A stretch of 64,000 bases of DNA from Melioribacteraceae bacterium (GTDB lineage: Bacteria; Bacteroidota; Ignavibacteria; Ignavibacteriales; Melioribacteraceae). Both the position numbers and the translations under genes were made by a program. The stretch lies in contig JAEINS010000013.1 of the NCBI GenBank assembly GCA_016342755.1, forward strand, positions 62,001 to 126,000, written 5' to 3'. Shown in pieces: positions 1 to 6,928 of this stretch. The notes under the pieces are model-generated. The model was not told the origin of the DNA. It searched no databases and saw nothing but the letters and a program-made list of their open reading frames with translations. The stretch's first letter is position 1, and each line of letters begins with the position of its first letter.

Positions 1-1110
1 CGGCCATGTGTAATTTTTCATTTTATCAAGTGCTGATTTCGATATATCCAGAGAATCCTTATTATATTTTTTTCTAAATGATATTAAAAAATGTTCAGAA
101 AGAAGCGGAATATCTTCAACTCTTTCTCTAAGCGGCGGCAGATTTATTTCAACAGTATTTATCCTGTATAAAAGATCTTGTCTAAATTTACTCTCGTTAA
201 CCATATTGCTTAAAGGCATATTGGTAGCACAGATTAGGCGTATATCAATGGGTATTAACTTGTTAGAGCCAACTCTGCGGACTTCTCTGTTCTGCAAAAC
301 CGAAAGGAGTTTAGGCTGAAGTTCCAAAGGCAAATTTCCAATCTCGTCTAAAAATAAAGAGCCGCCCGAAGCAATTTCAAATCTGCCTGCTCTGTCTTCG
401 CGTGCGTCAGTAAAAGCTCCCTTTACATGTCCAAATAGTTCGCTCTCAAAAAGTGTTGATGAGATAGCACCCATATCAAGATTTATGAAAGCTTCTTCAG
501 CCCGCTGCGACTGCCGATGCAGAGCCCGGGCAACTAATTCTTTCCCGGTTCCATTTTCACCAAGTATTAAAACATTTGCCTCAGTTAAAGCAACTTTGTT
601 TATGATATCAAAAACTTCTTTCATTTTATCAGAAATTCCAATTAGATTATGAAATTTTTGATCGAGATCATTACTTAATTGTTTCTGCTGATTACGCAGA
701 TTAGCAAGTGCTACTTTCGATTCGCGCAGTTTTAATGCCGATGTAATTGTTGTTAGAAATTTTTCATTCTGCCAGGGTTTTAGAACAAAATCTGTAGCAC
801 CTTCCTTAACGGCTTTTACTGCCATTTCAACATCGCCAAAGGCGGTAATCAGAAGTACTACAGCCGACGGATCGATTTGTATTATTTTATTCAGCCAGTA
901 AAAACCTTCATGCCCGCTTGTAACATCCTGAGTGAAATTCATATCAAGAAGAATAACATCGTAGTTTTCTTTGTCTAAAAGGTTTGGGATTTTATTTGGA
1001 TCTTCTTCAGTTGTTATAAAATCGATATGAGGTTTTAACAATAGTTTTGCGGCAAGTAAAACATCGGGGTTATCATCTACTATTAATATTTTTGTTTTTT
1101 CTTTTTGCAT
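1..1110 (-). CDS. Sigma-54-dependent response regulator (NtrC family), C-terminus cut by window edge
   Basis: The reading frame is open from an ATG at 1108-1110 down to base 1, giving about 370 residues without a stop. Residues 1-120 are a receiver domain with the acidic pair D12/D13 and the phospho-acceptor D56 in DVILLDMNF. An AAA+ domain follows, with Walker A GENGTGKE near residue 183, FLDEIGNLP as Walker B, and the sigma-54 contact loop as GAFTDA rather than the textbook GAFTGA, a variant I know from Bacteroidota regulators. The Fis-type HTH lies beyond the edge. It is transcribed away from the efflux operon, and the shared intergenic region carries paired palindromes and a sigma-54-like promoter, so control of that operon is likely (inference). 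Its sensor kinase is not in the window. Confidence 0.93.
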   Translation of the reverse strand, partial: MQKEKTKILIVDDNPDVLLAAKLLLKPHIDFITTEEDPNKIPNLLDKENYDVILLDMNFTQDVTSGHEGFYWLNKIIQIDPSAVVLLITAFGDVEMAVKAVKEGATDFVLKPWQNEKFLTTITSALKLRESKVALANLRNQQKQLSNDLDQKFHNLIGISDKMKEVFDIINKVALTEANVLILGENGTGKELVARALHRQSQRAEEAFINLDMGAISSTLFESELFGHVKGAFTDAREDRAGRFEIASGGSLFLDEIGNLPLELQPKLLSVLQNREVRRVGSNKLIPIDIRLICATNMPLSNMVNESKFRQDLLYRINTVEINLPPLRERVEDIPLLSEHFLISFRKKYNKDSLDISKSALDKMKNYTWP

Positions 1111-1197
1111 TTAGAATTTAGCTTTAATAAAAAGAATCTTATAACAATAATTATACCTTGCAATTTGATCTGGAAATTAAAGAAAAAAAAACAAAGA

Positions 1198-1232
1198 TGT
1201 TCGATTCCGAACACAATAAATACGATATCGTA
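1198..1232. promoter_or_regulatory. Two palindromic sites 21 bp apart, candidate enhancer (UAS) for the NtrC-type regulator
   Basis: TGTTCG-ATTC-CGAACA (1198-1213) is a perfect 6-bp inverted repeat with a 4-bp spacer. TACGATATCGTA (1221-1232) is a perfect 12-bp palindrome. Their centres lie 21 bp apart, about two helical turns, and aligned as 16-mers they share CGAT in the left half and CG and ACA in the right. They sit between the divergent regulator and the efflux operon, roughly 65-110 bp upstream of a -24/-12-like element, where an enhancer-binding protein would be expected. Binding by the adjacent regulator is inferred. Confidence 0.6.
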
Positions 1233-1295
1233 CACTTCTTTTATTGATTCATAAAAAATAGGTTAATATTAAAATGAAATTGGAGAATAATATTC

Positions 1296-1310
1296 AGGCA
1301 CATTTGTTGA
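1296..1310 (+). promoter_or_regulatory. Candidate sigma-54 (-24/-12) promoter of the efflux operon
   Basis: AGGCAC-ATTTG-TTGA matches the sigma-54 consensus TGGCAC-N5-TTGC at most positions, with the correct 5-bp spacer. The first T and the last C differ. It lies 19-28 bp before the candidate starts of the adaptor gene, and a sigma-54 activator gene is divergently encoded. Confidence 0.5.
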
Positions 1311-1337
1311 ATATTTAATAAAAAAAAAGTGCGGGTT

Positions 1338-2588
1338 ATGGATAGACAAATTGAAAAGAAGTTTTGGTCATTAAAAAGAATTCTGGGAATATCGTTCGGG
1401 ATTTTATTTTTAGCATTTATAGTTTACAGTTTTGTTTTTGGCGACAGCAGCAGAAAGCTAAATGTTGATAAAGACAGAATAACAATTTCAACAGTCAGAG
1501 TTGAAGCGTTCCGTGAATTCATACCTCCTATTGGTGAAGTGATGCCGATAGAAACGTTCTTTCTTGATGTAACTGAAGGAGGAAGAATTGTTGAAAAATT
1601 TATTGAAGAAGGAGCTTTTGTTGATATTGGTGATCCGATAATTAAATTGGATAACCCGACTCTGTCGTTAAGTTTAATGTTTAACGAGTCGCAAGTTTTC
1701 CAGTCCTTAAACGATCTTCGCGGCACCAGACTGCAGATGGAGCAATATAAATTAGATATAAAAAGAAGATTGCTTGATATCGATTTTCAGATAAAATCGC
1801 AGAAGCGTGAATATGAACTGAGAAAAAAGTTGTTTGAAAAAGGACTGGGTTCACAAATTGAATACGAAGAGAGCAAGGATAATTACGATTATTTAAAAGA
1901 GTATAAGGCCTTAACACTCGAAACACAGCGTCAGGACTCACTTTTTAGAGTAGAGCAGATTAGAAATCAGGAGAGCAATGTTAAACAAATGGAACTTAGT
2001 TTAGGCTCAATTAGAAAACAGTTGGATAACCTTACTGTTAAAGCTCCAATTAAAGGTCAACTGACTTCCTTAAACGGTGAAATTGGGCAGGCAATTAACC
2101 GCGGACAAAACCTGGGCAGAATTGATGATATTGATTCTTTCAAAGTAAGAGTACCAGTTGATGAATATTATCTGGCAAGAATTAGAACCGGTCTTGAAGG
2201 TGAGTTTGAGTTTAACGGTAAAGTTCATCAGTTAGTTATTTCAGCGGTGTTTCCGCAAATACAGGATGGCAGATTTAATGTAGATATGTTATTTAAGGGT
2301 GAACTGCCAAAAGGAATTAGAAGAGGGCAGACTGTTCATCTACGATTGGCGTTGAGTGATGTTTCGGAATCGATGGTTGTTGATAGAGGCGGATTTTATC
2401 AGGCTACCGGCGGGCAATGGACTTTTGTAGTCGATCCATCGGGAGAGTTTGCGGTTAAACGAAAAATTAAAATTAACAGAGAGAATACAGAAGTTTACGA
2501 AATTAGTGACGGCTTAATAAAAGGAGAGAAAGTTATTATTTCTTCTTATGATAATTTTGGAGACGCTGAGAAACTGATTTTGAAGTAG
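1338..2588 (+). CDS. HlyD/MacA-type periplasmic adaptor of an ABC efflux system
   Basis: This is a membrane-fusion protein linking an inner-membrane ABC exporter to an outer-membrane channel. A single N-terminal membrane anchor lies around residues 13-35. A split lipoyl-like hairpin follows (GGRIVEKFIEEGAFVDIGDPI and, near residue 235, VKAPIKGQLTSLNGEIGQ). A charged alpha-helical coiled-coil hairpin separates the two halves (about residues 110-225), and a beta-barrel and membrane-proximal domain follow. About 416 aa is normal for the family. A GTG at 1329 would add three residues; neither start has a strong ribosome binding site, and ATG 1338 is preferred. It heads the operon of two ATPases and three permeases. 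The substrate is unknown. Confidence 0.9.
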   Translation: MDRQIEKKFWSLKRILGISFGILFLAFIVYSFVFGDSSRKLNVDKDRITISTVRVEAFREFIPPIGEVMPIETFFLDVTEGGRIVEKFIEEGAFVDIGDPIIKLDNPTLSLSLMFNESQVFQSLNDLRGTRLQMEQYKLDIKRRLLDIDFQIKSQKREYELRKKLFEKGLGSQIEYEESKDNYDYLKEYKALTLETQRQDSLFRVEQIRNQESNVKQMELSLGSIRKQLDNLTVKAPIKGQLTSLNGEIGQAINRGQNLGRIDDIDSFKVRVPVDEYYLARIRTGLEGEFEFNGKVHQLVISAVFPQIQDGRFNVDMLFKGELPKGIRRGQTVHLRLALSDVSESMVVDRGGFYQATGGQWTFVVDPSGEFAVKRKIKINRENTEVYEISDGLIKGEKVIISSYDNFGDAEKLILK

Positions 2589-2610
2589 CAGAGAGCGGAG
2601 TCGAAGTACG
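2589..2610. repeat. Possible remnant of a dispersed GAGCGGAGTCGAAGT-type repeat
   Basis: Directly after the adaptor stop codon lies AGAGAGCGGAGTCGAAGTA. A degenerate version, GACTGAGAGAAATCGAAGTA, follows the TPR gene stop near 13249. The shared core GAG-G-A-TCGAAGTA placed just after stop codons suggests a dispersed intergenic repeat. Two copies are weak evidence. Confidence 0.35.
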
Positions 2611-2673
2611 ATTTCGATAAAATAGAATTAAGACTGAAACAAAATAAAAAACGCTTCAAGTTAGGAGAATAAA

Positions 2674-3363
2674 ATGATTAGAACTAACCAGCTAAAAAAA
2701 GTTTACATGACTGAAGAGGTGGAAACTACAGCTCTTGCGGAAGTTAATGTAGAGATTAATGAAAAGGAATTTGTTTCTATAATGGGACCATCCGGTTGTG
2801 GTAAATCAACTTTGATGAACATTCTCGGGTTGCTTGATAATCCATCTTCTGGCGAATATTTTTTCCTGGATGAAGAGGTTGCAAAATACTCTGAAAGAAA
2901 AAGGGCAAAATTACGTAAAGAGAATATTGGTTTTGTATTCCAGAGTTTTAATCTAATTGATGAACTAACAGTTTTTGAAAATGTTGAATTACCGCTTCTG
3001 TATTTAGGAAGGTTATCAAGTGAGAGAAAAAAGAAAGTAAACGAAGTTTTAGAACGCATGGGAATTATGCATCGTGTAAATCATTTCCCACAACAACTTT
3101 CTGGCGGGCAGCAGCAAAGAGTAGCTGTAGCACGTGCAATTGTGGGTGATCCAAAAATAATTCTTGCCGATGAACCGACTGGTAATCTTGATTCTAAACA
3201 TGGTGATGAAGTAATGAACATGCTTACTGAACTTAATGAAGCTGGAACTACAATCGTGATGGTAACACACTCCCCAACTTATGCTGAATACGGAAACAGA
3301 GTAATACATCTCTTTGACGGTCAGATTGTGACTGAGAATTTTAATGAGAAGTTTTATGTGTAG
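2674..3363 (+). CDS. ABC transporter ATP-binding protein (LolD/MacB type)
   Basis: This 229-aa nucleotide-binding subunit would power the FtsX-type permeases encoded downstream. The Walker A is GPSGCGKST (about residues 39-47), the Q-loop region is [12 protein letters not shown], the signature is [14 protein letters not shown], and the Walker B with D-loop is [12 protein letters not shown]. The H-loop histidine is in VTHS. All catalytic motifs are intact. The start has a good ribosome binding site, AGGAGAATAAAATG. LolD/MacB-type ATPases drive mechanotransmission through periplasmic domains rather than classical substrate translocation, which fits the adaptor encoded just upstream. It is separated from a second ATPase gene by a four-helix-bundle insertion. 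Confidence 0.95.
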   Translation: MIRTNQLKKVYMTEEVETTALAEVNVEINEKEFVSIMGPSGCGKSTLMNILGLLDNPSSGEYFFLDEEVAKYSERKRAKLRKENIGFVFQSFNLIDELTVFENVELPLLYLGRLSSERKKKVNEVLERMGIMHRVNHFPQQLSGGQQQRVAVARAIVGDPKIILADEPTGNLDSKHGDEVMNMLTELNEAGTTIVMVTHSPTYAEYGNRVIHLFDGQIVTENFNEKFYV

Positions 3364-3786
3364 AGCTATTAGCGGTTGGCTGATAGCTTTTAGCTAAAGA
3401 AAATGGAGAATAAAATGAGGGATTTTAAAAAATATTCAGTTTGGGAAAAGAGTCATGAAATAGTTTTAGAAATTTATAGGATAACTAAAAATTTTCCGAA
3501 AGATGAATTCTATGGGTTAGTTTCACAGATGAGGAGATCTTCATCTTCAATCCCAACTAATATTGCGGAGGGATGCGGAAGGTATACAGACCCGGATTTT
3601 GCTAGGTTCATTGTAATAGCATCAGGAAGTGCTTGCGAATTGGAGTATCAAATTATTTTATCACACTCCTTAAAATATATTAACACAGAACAATTTAAAA
3701 AATTAAATGAACATGTAAACGAAGTAAAGAAAATGTTAGCTGGATTGCACAATAAGCTAACAGCTAAAGGCAAATAGCTAATTGCT
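3364..3786 (+). repeat. Inverted-repeat-bounded insertion (IVS-like element) carrying a four-helix-bundle gene
   Basis: The left arm at 3364-3395 begins on the base after the upstream stop codon. The right arm at 3755-3786 lies just before the ribosome binding site of the next ABC gene. The left arm and the reverse complement of the right arm match at 24 of 32 positions without gaps, and both are built from TTAGCT/TAGCT words. Between them lies one gene of the S23/IVS family, so transcription would give a long stem closing the coding loop, as in intervening sequences of 23S rRNA. Placement between two ABC ATPase genes suggests insertion into an existing operon. Confidence 0.7.
3415..3777 (+). 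CDS. Four-helix bundle protein (23S rRNA intervening-sequence / S23 family)
   Basis: The protein of about 120 residues begins MRDFKKYSVWEKSHEIVLEI and has the family hallmarks: a K-W-K/S-H-I-V-L-E-Y opening, then YGLVSQMRRSSSSIPTNIAEG, then a helical C-terminal half rich in E, Y and L. ATG 3415 is chosen over ATG 3403 because GGAGAATAAA precedes it at ideal spacing. Members were first known from insertions in 23S rRNA genes; their biochemical role is unresolved, although they form pentameric four-helix bundles. It is unrelated in function to the ABC genes on both sides and is bounded by inverted repeats, so it looks like a passenger of a small mobile or selfish unit. Confidence 0.9.
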   Translation: MRDFKKYSVWEKSHEIVLEIYRITKNFPKDEFYGLVSQMRRSSSSIPTNIAEGCGRYTDPDFARFIVIASGSACELEYQIILSHSLKYINTEQFKKLNEHVNEVKKMLAGLHNKLTAKGK

Positions 3787-3807
3787 TAATTGTCCTCGGA
3801 GAAAACA

Positions 3808-4470
3808 ATGATTCAACTTAAAAACATTACCAAATATTATAAAAACAAATTCATAAAAACTTTTGTCCTTAGAAATATTAATCTTGAAGTTAAAGAAGGC
3901 GAGTTCATTTCTGTGATGGGACCATCCGGTTCTGGTAAATCTACTTTGTTAAATATAATCGGGATGTTAGATGCTCCGTCCGAAGGTGAATATAATTTTT
4001 ATGATGAGTCTGTTCACAAGATGAAAGAAAAACAGCTTACAGAACTGCATAAATCGCACATTGGATTTGTATTTCAGCAGTATCACTTAATAGATGAACT
4101 TACAGTATTCGAAAATCTTGAAACTCCTTTGTTATACCAGAAAGTTAAAACAAAAGAACGCAAAGCCAGAGTTGCGGAAATTCTGGATCAATTTAATATT
4201 GTAACAAAAAAAAATCTTTTCCCAAGTCAGTTGTCTGGCGGACAGCAGCAGCTTGTGGCAGTTGCAAGAGCAATTATAACTCAGCCAAAACTAATATTAG
4301 CGGATGAACCGACCGGGAACCTTCATTCTGAGCAGGGTAAAGAAATAATGGAATTGTTGAAGAAGTTAAATAAAGATGGAACAACAATAATTCAGGTTAC
4401 ACACTCAGAAGAAAACGCAAAGTATGGAAACAGAATTATTAGGCTGATGGACGGCTGGATAGAGGAATAA
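3808..4470 (+). CDS. ABC transporter ATP-binding protein, second copy, with altered D-loop
   Basis: This 220-residue ATPase is paralogous to the one at 2674. ATG 3808 is chosen because GGAG lies 6 bp upstream; an in-frame TTG at 3790 would overlap the flanking inverted repeat. The Walker A is GPSGSGKST, the signature LSGGQQQLVAVARA, the Walker [10 protein letters not shown] and the H-loop VTHS. The D-loop is NLHS instead of the usual NLDS, and the signature arginine (QQQR) is leucine, while the sister copy has the standard residues at both places. It could form an asymmetric heterodimer with the first ATPase or serve a different permease of the operon (inference). Confidence 0.92.
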   Translation: MIQLKNITKYYKNKFIKTFVLRNINLEVKEGEFISVMGPSGSGKSTLLNIIGMLDAPSEGEYNFYDESVHKMKEKQLTELHKSHIGFVFQQYHLIDELTVFENLETPLLYQKVKTKERKARVAEILDQFNIVTKKNLFPSQLSGGQQQLVAVARAIITQPKLILADEPTGNLHSEQGKEIMELLKKLNKDGTTIIQVTHSEENAKYGNRIIRLMDGWIEE

Positions 4471-4509
4471 AAACTATACAAGTCTTTGCTCAATTGTGGA
4501 GAATTAAAA

Positions 4510-6840
4510 ATGTTGTTAAATTATTTTAAGATTGCATATAGAAATCTATTTAGAGAAAAAACATATAGTTTCATAAATATATTTGGACTTGCTCTTGGTA
4601 TTGCCTGTACGATCCTAATTTATAAATGGGTTCAGGATGAACTAAGTTATGATCGTTTTCATGAAAATGCTGATGATCTTTATGTTGCTACTTTTAGTAA
4701 TGGAAGTACTACAACTCCAACTGCATTGTGCGAATTCTTAAAAAAAGAATACCTAGAAATTAAATATGCATCTCGTTGTAGTTGGGATAAGGATTATATG
4801 ATTCATTACGGTGATATTAAAGCCAATCAGAATGGAGGCTATCTCGTTGATAAAGATTTTTTTTCAATGTTTACGTTTGAGTTTGTTAAGGGAAACTCTA
4901 AAAGTGCATTAAATGATCCATATTCAATTGTATTATCTAAGACATTAGCAAAAAAATATTTTGGAGATGAAAATCCTCTTGGCAAGATTATTACTTGGAA
5001 TGTCGATTATGATTTGAAAGTTACAGGAGTAATTAAAGACTATCCATTAAATTCTCATTTTGACTTTAAATATTTCGTGCCCTTAGAACTTGCTAAAAAA
5101 TGGAACAGAAATCTTGATACTTGGCAAGCTAATACAATACAAACATTTGTTCAACTTCATGATAATGTTACCTCTAAAAGTATAAATGCAAAAATTTCTG
5201 ATGTTGTCGAAAAACAAATATCAAGAGATAAACGTGTTCTTTCTCTTCAGCCAATTACTGAATTGCACCTATATGACTTCCCTAACGGTGGTGGATTAAT
5301 AACCTACGTGTATATATTTTCAGCAATGGCTGCATTTATTTTATTAATTGCATGTATTAATTTTATGAATTTGACAACTGCCAGATCAGCAAGTAGGGCT
5401 CTCGAAGTTGGAATTAGAAAAGCTGCCGGTGCAAAAAAATCTGATTTGGTAAAACAGTTTTTTAGCGAATCAATTGTACTAACATTATTGTCGATGTTTC
5501 TTGGTTTAATTTTAGTCGTAATATTTCTTCCAATTTTTAATAGTCTTACAAACAAACAATTTACAATCGATTTTCTCATTAATACAAAAATGGTTTTGGG
5601 AATAATTGTAATTACAGTTATAACTGGAATCATTTCAGGCAGTTATCCAGCACTTTATCTTTCACACTTTCAACCTGTGAAAGTTCTTAAGGGTTCTATA
5701 AGAGCCGGAGTAAAAAACTCTTCACTAAGAAAAATTCTTGTAGTTACTCAATTTTCAATTTCAATATTCTTGATAATAGGATCTCTATTAATTCTAAATC
5801 AAATAAATTTTATGAAAAACAAAGATTTAGGGATTGAAAAGGATAATATTATTCATATGAGAGTTGGGAGCAGGTTTTATAAAAATTATGATTTGATTAA
5901 AAAACAATTACTTGATAATCCAAATATTAGTCACATTACACTAACAAATTGTGCTCCTTATTATTGGGATTCAAATGCAGGTTTGGGTTCAGTTTTTTGG
6001 GAAGGACAAACTAATCAGCAAACGAGAATGGTTGATACAGCTGTAGAATATGATTTTCTAGAAACGTTTAATTTGAAATTATCTGAGGGTAGATTTTTTT
6101 CTAAAGAACATAGTAGTGATATTGAAGATGCATATGTGGTAAACCAGGCCGCAATAAAAGCAATGGAAATGGAATTTCCAATTGGGAAAGAACTTATAAT
6201 ATCTGGCAGAAAAGGAAAAATAATAGGTGTTTTAGAAGACTATAATTACCAATCACTTCACAAGCCAGTATTACCAATGGTTATGAGCATAAAACCATAC
6301 TGGCTTACAACGGCTTGTCTTAAAATAAACTCACATAATGTTTCTGAAACAATAGAGTTTATTGGGGAAAAGTATAAAGAGATTTATCCGGAATATGAGT
6401 TTAACATTAGTTCTCTTGATGAGTCTATAGAAAAACAATACATGGCCGAAGAAGGAATCGGAAAAATATTTAAATATTTCACATTTCTAGCTATTTTTAT
6501 TTCATGCTTGGGGTTGTTCGGTCTCTCCTCCTTTACAGCGGAAAGAAGAAGAAAAGAAATAGGTATTAGAAAAGTTCTTGGTGCATCAGGTTCGGGTATA
6601 TTAATGCTACTAACAACAGATTTTATTAAGTGGGTATTTGTTGCAAACCTGATAGCTTGGCCTGTAGCTTGGTATTTTATCAATAATTGGTTACAAGCCT
6701 TTGCTTACAGAATTGAGATAAATATAGTTCCGTTTGTTATATCAGGAGTTTTGACATTAATAATATCCGTACTTACAGTTAGCTTCCAAACTATTAAAGC
6801 AGCACTTGCAAATCCTGTAGAATCCTTGCGCAATGAGTAA
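4510..6840 (+). CDS. FtsX/MacB-type ABC transporter permease 1
   Basis: This large permease of about 776 aa has two MacB periplasmic-core/FtsX repeats. It opens with NYFKIAYRNLFREKTYSFINI, followed by a first membrane helix GLALGIACTILI. A periplasmic domain runs to about residue 265, then three helices (IFSAMAAFILLIACINFMNL onward), a second core domain, and a final FtsX block ending ANPVESLRNE. ATG 4510 with GGAG upstream is preferred over TTG 4486. The EVGIRKAAGA and EIGIRKVLGA coupling-helix motifs that contact the ATPase are present. It is the first of three tandem paralogues that presumably work with the upstream ATPases and adaptor. Confidence 0.93.
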   Translation: MLLNYFKIAYRNLFREKTYSFINIFGLALGIACTILIYKWVQDELSYDRFHENADDLYVATFSNGSTTTPTALCEFLKKEYLEIKYASRCSWDKDYMIHYGDIKANQNGGYLVDKDFFSMFTFEFVKGNSKSALNDPYSIVLSKTLAKKYFGDENPLGKIITWNVDYDLKVTGVIKDYPLNSHFDFKYFVPLELAKKWNRNLDTWQANTIQTFVQLHDNVTSKSINAKISDVVEKQISRDKRVLSLQPITELHLYDFPNGGGLITYVYIFSAMAAFILLIACINFMNLTTARSASRALEVGIRKAAGAKKSDLVKQFFSESIVLTLLSMFLGLILVVIFLPIFNSLTNKQFTIDFLINTKMVLGIIVITVITGIISGSYPALYLSHFQPVKVLKGSIRAGVKNSSLRKILVVTQFSISIFLIIGSLLILNQINFMKNKDLGIEKDNIIHMRVGSRFYKNYDLIKKQLLDNPNISHITLTNCAPYYWDSNAGLGSVFWEGQTNQQTRMVDTAVEYDFLETFNLKLSEGRFFSKEHSSDIEDAYVVNQAAIKAMEMEFPIGKELIISGRKGKIIGVLEDYNYQSLHKPVLPMVMSIKPYWLTTACLKINSHNVSETIEFIGEKYKEIYPEYEFNISSLDESIEKQYMAEEGIGKIFKYFTFLAIFISCLGLFGLSSFTAERRRKEIGIRKVLGASGSGILMLLTTDFIKWVFVANLIAWPVAWYFINNWLQAFAYRIEINIVPFVISGVLTLIISVLTVSFQTIKAALANPVESLRNE

Positions 6841-6845
6841 ATAAT

Positions 6846-6897
6846 AAACCTCCGAGGTTTGGAAATATTTTGCAGTTACTTGCTACGGCAAGTGACT
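6846..6897. repeat. Two short intergenic hairpins between permease genes
   Basis: AAACC-TCCGA-GGTTT (6846-6860) is a small hairpin. A closely related sequence, AAACCTCCGGGTTT, lies at 9347-9360 in the next permease gap. A second hairpin, AGTTACTTG-CTACGG-CAAGTGACT (6874-6897), has a 9-bp stem with one wobble pair. No T-tract follows, so these look more like dispersed palindromes or mRNA-processing structures than terminators. Confidence 0.45.
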
Positions 6898-6928
6898 AAT
6901 GTAAAAAATATAAATTTGAGGAAAGAAC

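Noticed and set aside
3415-3777. Avd accessory gene of a diversity-generating retroelement
   Set aside because: The protein shares the four-helix fold, but no reverse transcriptase or template/variable repeat pair is present in the window.
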